DNA of 22,255 nucleotides. Source: a virus. The translations under genes were made by a program, and so were the position numbers. How positions within the stretch are numbered: the first letter of the stretch is position 1; each line of letters begins with the position of its first letter. The notes below the pieces were generated by a model. That model was not told the origin of the DNA. It did not search any database and worked only from the letters and a program-made list of their open reading frames with translations. Location: positions 1 through 22,255 of the IMG/VR virus record IMGVR_UViG_3300010885_022317; one strand, 5' to 3'. Below, in pieces: positions 1 to 8,200 of this stretch.

Positions 1-476
1 AATTCTTTTATTGAGTCTGAATAGGGTCTATACCAATCTCGTCTTGTCTTAATATCTGGAATAGTCCGAAGCGTTTCATACCACTTCATTAGAGGTATAC
101 AATCATTGAGTTCATTAAAGTCGTTCCTATACCCTCTATAAACCGATTCTACGAACTCATTGAATACAAATGGTTTACCATACTCTTCAAAGTGTACCCA
201 CTCATAATCTAGTCCATTTCCACCCACATAACGATTGCCCAATACTAATGTATCTTCGTTGGTTATATGAAATAAGTCGAAACGAGGAACAGTTGCGGCA
301 TCTATGTGGCTGAAGTTTATAATACCATCTTCGGTATCAGTACGATAATATACGAATGAAATCTTATTGCCCAATTCATGTCCTCTGGGAGAAGACCATA
401 CGGGTACTACAAGTCCAATTTTTGGTCTGGACTTTACGAAGTTTGCAAGTGTTAAAGTATTTTCAATTAGATTCAT
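1..476 (-). CDS. Hypothetical protein, 3' end beyond the window
   Basis: An open frame begins at an ATG at 476 (reading MNLIENTLTLANFVKSRPK) and stays open for 158 codons to the left edge, so its C-terminus is not in the window. The sequence is rich in aromatic and acidic residues, with a conserved-looking core (LGNRYVGGNGLDYEWVHFEE) at about residues 80-100. It has no signal peptide, membrane segment or low-complexity tract, and looks like a soluble globular protein rather than a fibre or tape measure. I do not recognise the family. The gene follows the 125-residue gene after 37 bases and could be another baseplate gene or the first gene of a different module, such as a replication enzyme. 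The leader has no Shine-Dalgarno sequence and no ATATTTATA motif. Confidence 0.75.
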   Translation of the reverse strand, partial: MNLIENTLTLANFVKSRPKIGLVVPVWSSPRGHELGNKISFVYYRTDTEDGIINFSHIDAATVPRFDLFHITNEDTLVLGNRYVGGNGLDYEWVHFEEYGKPFVFNEFVESVYRGYRNDFNELNDCIPLMKWYETLRTIPDIKTRRDWYRPYSDSIKE

Positions 477-514
477 ACGAACCCAATATAAGAAAAATAT
501 TTGGTTTTACAAAA

Positions 515-892
515 CTATTTACGATAAAATTGTAGTAGGTTGGGTAGATATAACCCTATATTCTTCATATTTCCGGCCGCAATACCTATGGCTGCTTTAT
601 TTGAGAACATAACCCCCTTATCATCAAGTTCGCCATTTAGTTTATAAGTTTCACTAGTTGGGCCGGCTATTCTCCACTTAATAGATACGGCTGTCCAAAA
701 TGGATTTTTAAGATATGTTGTATAATCTCCCTCAGCCACTTCGTATATATGTGAGTTCGTATCATTTGACCTTTTTATAAAATATCTTTTAATAAATCCA
801 AGAGAATAATCGGTATCGCTTGGCTCTGGTATTATTGTTTGTGGATATTCTATTTTATAATCATCTGGACTATTTAATACATCTTTATACAT
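515..892 (-). CDS. Hypothetical protein in the baseplate cluster
   Basis: This 125-residue protein follows the hub gene after 3 bases and shares its leader ending (AAGTT before ATG), so it is probably translated from the same message. It is soluble, has no membrane segment, and mixes charged and aromatic residues (KNPFWTAVSIKWRI at about 64-77). It has a glycine/alanine stretch (AAIGIAAGNMKNIG) near the C-terminus and ends in LLQFYRK. I do not recognise a family. Its position directly after the hub and LysM-type genes makes a structural or assembly role in the baseplate likely, but that rests on context only. It lacks the gp25 wedge hallmark residues I looked for. Confidence 0.8.
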   Translation of the reverse strand: MYKDVLNSPDDYKIEYPQTIIPEPSDTDYSLGFIKRYFIKRSNDTNSHIYEVAEGDYTTYLKNPFWTAVSIKWRIAGPTSETYKLNGELDDKGVMFSNKAAIGIAAGNMKNIGLYLPNLLQFYRK

Positions 893-895
893 AAC

Positions 896-3292
896 TTAAG
901 TTTTTTTAATTAATCTATAATCGGCTTCAATCGTTGTGTACCACCCATCAGTAGATACATTATGCTTTGTATTTGTTATTTGAAATACTCCTAGTCTATT
1001 ATATATTTCAGGTATGCCATCTATTTCAAAATATTGTCCACAAGTAAATCCACTAAACCCATCTATTGTTATTGATATACTGATTGGTGTTAGTCCGGAT
1101 TTATCTTCCGCATCTTCCGCTTTAGAAAACATTTGTTTCTTCATCCATTCTTTATCTTGAAATATTAATAATATGGTTTTAGCTGCACCCTGAGTCATTA
1201 AGAAATTTATAGATTTATTATTTAAAACCTGAGTCATATCTTCTGCTTCGTTTGTAGCACTCTCCTTTGGTTTGTCAGGATCTTCCTTTTCAATTTCGGG
1301 TTCTTTTTTTAATTTTTCTAAATCCTTTTCTAAATTTGCTATTTCTATTTTATTTATAGAATACCACCCGTCCGCATTACCAAATGTGGAATGGTCTATT
1401 GATTTATAGATTTCTTCTGGTATGGGTATATCTCCTGCAGGAAATTTTCCTTCGGTTTTTATTTTTGCTAAAATTTTTCCACTATTAAAAACAGTTCTAC
1501 CGGCAACAAGATTGCTCATTTCAAAATTAAAAGTAAATTGCTTTACTATTGAATCCAAAGTTGTTGGTTTAAATCTATATGTTTTTCCTGCGTTATTTTG
1601 TGCTTGTATGGATGGAGTTGCGTATTTATAATCTATAATAGTCGGTTTTCCATTTTCACTTTGCAATCCAAATACAAGTCTAAAAAATCCATAACTACTA
1701 TCATTCACTGTATTTAATATTCTTTCTAAGAAATCAATACGAGTGGCCGATTTATGCCAATGCTTTACAACTTCCGAATATTTGATAAATATATTTAAAG
1801 CATCACCAATTATTTGATTTTTACTTTTATCACATTCAATTTTTGCACCCGTAACAGGAACAGTTAGTGTTTTTCCTACAATATCGAAATCAATTTTATT
1901 TATAGTCCCATCTACGTGTGCTTTTTCATCTATTGTAATTACATTATTATTTTTTGGAGGTTTTCCATCTTTACCTTTTACGGGAGCATTTAATTTTGGT
2001 AATTGTTTTCTTGGATATATAACCATATCGGATGATGACATTATATATTTGTGCGTTACAACCGGACACGCTTCAATTTCATTCTTACCATCCATATAAG
2101 TTGGTAATTCAAACCCAAAGAAACTTTTATCAACATTTTTACCAGATACAGAATAATTCATCAAAACTTTCAATATAAATCTAAGCGATATATATGAAGT
2201 ATCAGATGCCGTTGTATCTTTTTGTTGTTTATTAATTTTAAGAAAGTTAAACCATTGGTCTTCAACTTTAAATTTAACACCTTCTATTGCCGATTTATAC
2301 CCCTCTTCGCTTAAATTAAAATCAGAAATTACATATTTTGTAATTTGGTCTTTGGTTGGATATTCAATATCTGCGGGCGTTCCCTTTTCGCTTGCTTTTC
2401 CTTTTCCTGGATTGGGATGTGTATTGTGTGGAATCGCTAAGCTTATTTGATTGCCCTGTGATATATCCAAAGAAACATCGTAAGTACCATCCTCTTGTAT
2501 TGAAAACGAATATTCTGTAACTTTACCTGCTACTAAATCATATGTACCTAATGATCCATCTATTTTTTGTAAGTATGTTTGTATTCCAGTTGTATCTGAT
2601 CGGAAATAATTTTGAAATGCTTTACAAAATGCCCCATAGTCTGATTTATCTACAACTCCTTGCGTAGGCGTTGACCATGACTCAAATGGTGTAACTGTAC
2701 CATCTTTGAATGTATCGTGTTTCTTTTTTTGTGTTTGTGGTGATCCGGGTTGCTTATTTGGTGTTATATCTTTTTTTAATAAAGATGAATCTCCCCACTC
2801 TACTAATAAATTCATACCAGGTTTCATAAAAAACAATTCAAACATTTCCAATTGCTTTAATGAAAAACATTTAATATTAAGTTTTGCGTTTTTTAATGTA
2901 TTATTTGCACCATCCGTATCTAAATCCATAGATGTTATTATTGGTGTTGATATTTTACGGCCTTTTTCTCCATCAACTTTTATTTGACTACCATAAAAAT
3001 CAATACCTAATATAGTTTCTTGAGTAGAATAAGATAATGCTGGGGTTATTGCATTGTTCGCTATTATACATCCGTAATATGCTCCTTGCTGTTTACTTGT
3101 GGATTCTATAAGTTTTTTAATTTCTTTAAGCCGGTCCGATTCTGCCATTTCAGTTTTACCCTTTCCAACCAAAGCAGCGGACGTTAATGTTATCCAAGGA
3201 TTTTTATAAACAACCATTTGTTTATTGTTTTCCCTCTCTGTTAATACATCTACTACCCAAGGTTTTATTGGTGCTAAAAATGGAAATCCCAT
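896..3292 (-). CDS. Putative baseplate hub protein (gp27-like)
   Basis: This 798-residue protein is probably the baseplate hub, the ring joining the tail tube to the central spike. Residues 147-170 carry LEMFELFFMKPGMNLLVEWG, a pattern I associate with hub proteins of T4-like phages (a long helix followed by PG..LLVEWG). The C-terminus, about 744-798, has the hub-type ending GFSGFTCGQYFEIDGIP... with VFQITNTKHNV and a final beta hairpin (WYTTIEADYRLI). A lysine/glutamate-rich linker lies at about 655-690. The protein is much longer than T4 gp27 (about 390 residues). I see no lysozyme active site or triple-stranded spike repeats, so a gp5-type tail lysozyme is not evident here. It starts 3 bases after the LysM-type gene stops. 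Hub identity comes from sequence pattern and order, not a database match. Confidence 0.7.
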   Translation of the reverse strand: MGFPFLAPIKPWVVDVLTERENNKQMVVYKNPWITLTSAALVGKGKTEMAESDRLKEIKKLIESTSKQQGAYYGCIIANNAITPALSYSTQETILGIDFYGSQIKVDGEKGRKISTPIITSMDLDTDGANNTLKNAKLNIKCFSLKQLEMFELFFMKPGMNLLVEWGDSSLLKKDITPNKQPGSPQTQKKKHDTFKDGTVTPFESWSTPTQGVVDKSDYGAFCKAFQNYFRSDTTGIQTYLQKIDGSLGTYDLVAGKVTEYSFSIQEDGTYDVSLDISQGNQISLAIPHNTHPNPGKGKASEKGTPADIEYPTKDQITKYVISDFNLSEEGYKSAIEGVKFKVEDQWFNFLKINKQQKDTTASDTSYISLRFILKVLMNYSVSGKNVDKSFFGFELPTYMDGKNEIEACPVVTHKYIMSSSDMVIYPRKQLPKLNAPVKGKDGKPPKNNNVITIDEKAHVDGTINKIDFDIVGKTLTVPVTGAKIECDKSKNQIIGDALNIFIKYSEVVKHWHKSATRIDFLERILNTVNDSSYGFFRLVFGLQSENGKPTIIDYKYATPSIQAQNNAGKTYRFKPTTLDSIVKQFTFNFEMSNLVAGRTVFNSGKILAKIKTEGKFPAGDIPIPEEIYKSIDHSTFGNADGWYSINKIEIANLEKDLEKLKKEPEIEKEDPDKPKESATNEAEDMTQVLNNKSINFLMTQGAAKTILLIFQDKEWMKKQMFSKAEDAEDKSGLTPISISITIDGFSGFTCGQYFEIDGIPEIYNRLGVFQITNTKHNVSTDGWYTTIEADYRLIKKT

Positions 3293-3295
3293 AAC

Positions 3296-3598
3296 TTATT
3301 TATTTATTTTATCTAAAGTATTCAATATAGAATTAATATCAGATGGTATTCTTAATTGTAATCCAGCTTCTACAAAAAAGTTTGCATCGTTTAAATGATT
3401 AGCACTTGCTATAATCCACCACATTCCAGGATCATTATAATATTTTTTGGCCAGTAAATCCAAACGGTCACCCTGATCTGATATAATATACATATCATTA
3501 TCATTTGGTTTAATAGTTGGATATATGGTAGTTTCTAAATAACTTTCCTTCGTGTCCTTATCCTTTATTACTCTAGTATGTATATATCTTCTTGCCAT
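3296..3598 (-). CDS. LysM-type baseplate wedge protein (gp53-like)
   Basis: This 100-residue protein has an extended N-terminus (ARRYIHTRVIKDKDTKESY) followed by a LysM-like fold: GDRLDLLAKKYYNDPGMWW at about 43-61, IIASANHL, then LQLRIP at about 79-84. The D.L..LA..YYgdp.wWw.Ia.aN....... l..G..lriP layout is typical of phage baseplate LysM proteins such as T4 gp53 and the tail protein X family. In virions these domains hold baseplate parts together and are not enzymes. The gene sits between the tube-initiator-like gene (2 bases upstream) and the hub (3 bases downstream), as expected for a wedge or hub-linking part. LysM-type is fairly secure; the gp53 equivalence is inferred. Confidence 0.75.
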   Translation of the reverse strand: MARRYIHTRVIKDKDTKESYLETTIYPTIKPNDNDMYIISDQGDRLDLLAKKYYNDPGMWWIIASANHLNDANFFVEAGLQLRIPSDINSILNTLDKINK

Positions 3599-3600
3599 AA

Positions 3601-5151
3601 TTAATCATCATCATAATCGTAAATAGTATTAGCTTCTTCTTCAGCTTTTCTTTTCTTCTCTTCAGCTGCAAGTTTAGCTGCCAGTTCTTTATCTCGTTTA
3701 GCCGCATCAGCTTGAGTTTGTTGAACACCTGCTTTGTACCAATCCGATTGAGTTGCATTGAAATAATCGTTATAAATATATTTTGATTTACCCGATTCCT
3801 TAACTATTCCAGGTGTTTCAATTATTTTCATACCCATAGAAACATTTATAACAACAGGATGTGGTTTATTTATATGAGATAGGAGCCCGGAAAACATTCC
3901 AAAATTTGCACCATCTCCAGTATTAGGGTCTCCTGTTGCTGTTGCCCAAGGAACATTATCATCTATTGTTATATTCATTGTATCAATAATGCCAAACATT
4001 TTATCATACAACCCATCTATTGTAACATACACTAAATTTGGATTATACAATAATGGTGAGTATGTATCTTTACTATCACCATTATACGTTAGTGTAGATA
4101 TATCTTCATCGGGGAAAACTAACGCTCGTAACTTTTCTAAATTCTTTTTCATTGATATCAATGTTTTTCTATCATAGAAATACAATTTTATTTCCCATTG
4201 TAAAGTCCGTTCAACACCACTATATCTATATAAGTTAAATGGTGAACCTACATATTTAAAAGCATTAATTGTAGGTGTTGCTGATTCGTTTATTCCTGAA
4301 ATTGTTCCTGGTAATAATATATCTCCTCCAGTTTTACCATATTGTTCAATTAAAACATATGGTATATTTAATTTTAAATTTTCATCTAATAATTTTTTAG
4401 TATCATCTTTTGTTTTTGCTTTCGTTGCATGATTTAAAATATTATCATTAACTAAGTCCCATTTAGAAACACCACCGGCTGGTTTTGTATTTTTTCTTTC
4501 TTTTATTACATTTCTAAAATATGTAGTAGACGATGTATTTTTATCTTTTTTTGGGGAATATTGAATGTAGTGTGTAGAAAATTTTGCACCAGATTTTGTA
4601 TCGGCTCCCATCTTTTGTAAGCTTACTTGTGAAATTGGCTTTCCGCCCAATTGCAATCTATGATGCTCTGGGCCAAACCCCTCACCTTCAGCCGATTTAT
4701 CTTTTATTAATTTTCTTAAATTTTTAAGTGCATTTGGGTCTCCAACTTTATCTAATGCCTGAAATGCTAAATCCTTTGCAAGATTGGCAGGCGATGTTCC
4801 ACTTAATAATTTGTGAATTAACGATGGTGGGGCCGGATGGTCTTTTACATAATAACTATTACCGGACTTAACTGCGTATTTTAATAATCCCTTTGTAACT
4901 GCTAAAAGAGTTATTGGTTTGGCAAATATTGTTTTTTTTCTAAAAATAGTATCGGATGGTCTATTTGCATTTCCACCAAGTGCACCACCGATTTGATTAC
5001 CTATAAGGTCTGCTAATGCATCCGGAGATGATGTTAATAATGCCGCACCACGTGGTGGGTTTATCATACCTCTGGTTTCTAAATATATTTTAGCAGATAA
5101 TCCGTAAAGTTTGAAATTTTCTTTTTTAAATAAAGATATTATTGATGGCAT
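3601..5151 (-). CDS. Putative baseplate/tail-tube initiator protein (gp48/gp54-like)
   Basis: This 516-residue protein has a tube-like beta domain in its second half: RTLQWEIKLYFYDRKTL at about 314-330, then a helix (MKKNLEKLRALVFPDED). It continues NPNLVYVTIDGLYDKMFGII, an acidic turn, and PHPVVINVSMGMKIIETP at about 430-447. Such domains cap the tape measure and start tube assembly in contractile tails (T4 gp48 and gp54), which is the role I infer here. The first 280 residues are basic, partly glycine/alanine-rich, and unassigned. The C-terminus is a charged helix (KRDKELAAKLAAEEKKRKAE) ending in an acidic tail. The gene has its own ATATTTATA motif 18 bases before the ATG. It lies between the tape measure gene and the LysM gene, fitting the role. 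Confidence 0.6.
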   Translation of the reverse strand: MPSIISLFKKENFKLYGLSAKIYLETRGMINPPRGAALLTSSPDALADLIGNQIGGALGGNANRPSDTIFRKKTIFAKPITLLAVTKGLLKYAVKSGNSYYVKDHPAPPSLIHKLLSGTSPANLAKDLAFQALDKVGDPNALKNLRKLIKDKSAEGEGFGPEHHRLQLGGKPISQVSLQKMGADTKSGAKFSTHYIQYSPKKDKNTSSTTYFRNVIKERKNTKPAGGVSKWDLVNDNILNHATKAKTKDDTKKLLDENLKLNIPYVLIEQYGKTGGDILLPGTISGINESATPTINAFKYVGSPFNLYRYSGVERTLQWEIKLYFYDRKTLISMKKNLEKLRALVFPDEDISTLTYNGDSKDTYSPLLYNPNLVYVTIDGLYDKMFGIIDTMNITIDDNVPWATATGDPNTGDGANFGMFSGLLSHINKPHPVVINVSMGMKIIETPGIVKESGKSKYIYNDYFNATQSDWYKAGVQQTQADAAKRDKELAAKLAAEEKKRKAEEEANTIYDYDDD

Positions 5152-5169
5152 ATCTGTTTATTTCTTTAG

Positions 5170-5178
5170 TATAAATAT
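5170..5178 (-). promoter_or_regulatory. ATATTTATA motif before the tube-initiator-like gene
   Basis: The coding strand reads ATATTTATA, ending 18 bases before the ATG at 5151, in the 87-base gap after the tape measure gene. That gap holds nothing else I can identify. Inferred late promoter core or leader signal. Confidence 0.45.
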
Positions 5179-5238
5179 CTTATTGTAAAAAATGTAATTA
5201 ATCAATTTGTATAAACTCAACATCTAGTTTACTATAAT

Positions 5239-8200
5239 CTACTTTGGTATTGGGCCGGTTGGTGGTGCTGGGTTTGTGGCCTGCGTTCTATCATTATATT
5301 TTACAACACTTCTACTAACACTTTTACCGTCTAATTGTAATACAACATTTGTATTTGAATCACTACTAACAAATGCATCTATTAATTTTGTAAGATTTTT
5401 ATTAACAGTTAGTAATTGTGATACAGTAGTGTCCATACTGGTTAGTTTTGTTGATGTAGTCATATTTGATATAACCAGTTTATCGGCTCTAGCAATAAGT
5501 CTTTGAGTATTTCCATTTATATCAACCAACTTACCATACAACTTATCATCTCCTACTTTTGCCTGCGCTGCTATTGCTGTACTAACTTGCGTAAGTATAC
5601 TATTTGTCAAATCCATTTTACCACCCATTATTATACCACGCGTATCCGCTTGTTGTTGTGTTAATAAGCTAGTTGCTTCAGTTGCAGGTGGTACAGCGGG
5701 TGTAGCGGGTACTGCTACAGTAGGGGCTACGCTTGTTTTGGGTGCTGCCGGCGTACCAGCCGCAGGTGCGGTAGCGGTTGTTGTAGGTGATCCAGGCGTT
5801 CCAGCTGCGGGAGCTGCAGCGGCTTGCGAAGCTTTAGTTGTAGCTGCTACCGAATTTAATTCAGTTTTTCGCATGACCGATTGGTATTCCTTATCACTTA
5901 CATTATATTGCTTTTTATAATCCGCAAGTGACATTTCTTTTCCGGCGACTTTTACCATTCCAGAAGCTTGTCCTCCGGCTTGCTTTATCATATTAGCTAT
6001 GTTTTGCTCTCTTGCATCAAGTTCGGCGCCAACGCCTAATCTCTTTGCACCAACCATTGCGGCTTTGTTGTAGTCTTGCCTTCCTACTTCTTTTAAAGTA
6101 TCCTTATCGTTTAAAGTTTTATTATAGATTCCAGGAAGTATATCAAATGCAATCGCATCTATTAATCGGGTAAGCTCTACAGTCTGCTCTAACATTGCTT
6201 GCCTCCAACTTGGTTCATCATCGGATAGTGCTGAAAATACCTTTTGGTTTTCCATGCTCTCCTTCATTGTGTTGAACATTTGGGTATTAATATCATTTAG
6301 AGTACCCTGTAGTTCAACTTGTGCATCCATTCTTACAGCATCCTCACTAAACCAATTATCATATATACCCTTTATGCCACCAACAATAGTACCGATTGAA
6401 GCTCCTACTGCTGTTCCTATTCCCGGTATAATACTACCAATCATAGCACCATATCCAGCGTATTCCAAAGTTGTTCCTACTGCGGATGCTGCTCTACCGG
6501 TTTGTAGTGCACCCATATCGCCGGTTTGCATTGCCTGTTCTTTTTTATACTCGCCATACATATCTGCCAATCCTCCAACTACACCAGTTATTAATCCAAT
6601 CGGGCCGCCACCAGCTGCTTTTGATGCAACTTTACCAAACATACTAGCTCCTAATTTAGTACCACCCTTTTGTAGTGCTTTTCCTATTGAAGTTTCTGCA
6701 ACCTTACCAATAAGTTCACTTCCTCCTTTTTTAACAGCCGTCAATCCAACTTTTTGTGCAATAGTTTTTCCTCCGGTTCCAGCTGCGGTTGTTGCTGCTT
6801 TTTTTGCAAATACTTTTGATCCAATGTGTTCTACCTTTTCAATTGCCTTTTCCTCCGCAATATGTACAACTTTATCTTTCAATCCATTAAGCCCAGAGGA
6901 TAACATAGCTGCCTTTAATCCTGCTTCATTTTCAGCTGAAAATTGCTCCGATGTGTGTATTTGTTGTTTTAATAAATCCGATTGTCCTTTAAGTGTTGAT
7001 ACAACATTACCAATACAAGAACATATATCATTACTTGCAATTACTCCACCCGGTGCAACTTGCTCTCCTGGTGTTACTGCCGCAGCGGCAGGTGGTGTTA
7101 TTGTTGATGGTTTTACTTCATCCTTCGTAGGCTCTTCTTTACCTCCAAATAATTTACTAACTCCCCAAGCCGTTACAGCTGCAATCGCTGTACCAATAAG
7201 CATTTTCTTAATATTTCCACCTTTTGATTTAGTGGATCGTGTTGATGGTGTAGATGGTGCTGATGGTGCTGATGGTGCTGATGGTGCTGATGGTGTTCCT
7301 GTTATTTTTTGTCCAAGTTTAGTTTTTTCTAGTCTGGTTTTAAGTAACCCAGATAATACAGAAGCACCAATACCACCAACTACACCTCCAATAGTTCCTA
7401 ATATATTTTCGCTTCCAGCTTTTTCAGGTGCAAATTGTTTTGTTTCAACGGCAGCTTGTTTTACTTTGGCATTATTTTTTTCCATATTACCAACCAACAA
7501 TTCAAATTGAGCATCAAACTTATCTATGGTCATTTGCATTCGGCCGAACTCAGAATTTATTATTGCTGCAAATTTTTTCTTTTGAACATCTGTTTCATTT
7601 TGTTGTTCTGCTATTTGTTGATTTATTGCAGCTATTCTTAATTTAGCTGTTGCCGGATCATTTAGATATTTTTCCATTGCAGCTTGAGAGGTGGATGCAT
7701 CTATTATGGCTTGTGCTGCTGAAATGTTTGCCGTTTGTGATGCTAATGTTTGTTCAGCTGCTTGCTTTGTATTTAAGAATTTTTGATTACCTCCCTTTGC
7801 GTTTCCTGCTTGAAGTCCACCAACAGCTGCTCCAGTATTTTGAGCTATTTTTGATATTGAACTTAAATCCATTCCACCAAGTGCTTGTTGTAGTGCGTCT
7901 TGTTGGAACTGATCCATATCTTTAGGATCCAATCCTTGTGATTTCAAAGCCTTCATTGCGCCTTCCGTATCTCCGGATGCGAACTTTTCTCTTACTTCGG
8001 AAAGGTCAACTTGCTTACCTAAAAGTGAACTTAATTGCATTTCAGCTTTGATACTATCCTTATAGTTTAGTACCATATTCTTTCCGGCTTTGGCTATATC
8101 ACCAAATCCTACACCTAATGATTTGGCATATGCTACTTGCTTTGCTAATGCTGGTCCGCTTTTAATTTGATATGAAAGAGCATCTTTTGATGCCTCTGCT

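Noticed and set aside
477-514. Host-type Bacteroidota promoter (TTG plus a TAnnTTTG-like box) before the leftmost gene
   Set aside because: The -7 box (TATATTGG) has a mismatch and lies so close to the ATG that the transcript would be leaderless; too weak to list.
3573-3758. A 61-codon minus-strand frame overlapping the end of the tube-initiator-like gene
   Set aside because: It lies within the charged-helix codons of the real gene and its product is lysine/isoleucine-rich low complexity without family features.
7235-7297. Short tandem repeats as a CRISPR-like array
   Set aside because: Units are 9 bases with no spacers and keep the reading frame of the tape measure gene.
6254-7510. A 418-codon open frame on the plus strand inside the tape measure gene
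   Set aside because: It is antisense to a convincing coding frame, is Pro/Ala/Val-rich as expected from the mirrored codons of an Ala/Gly-rich gene, and has no leader signals. It is a shadow frame.
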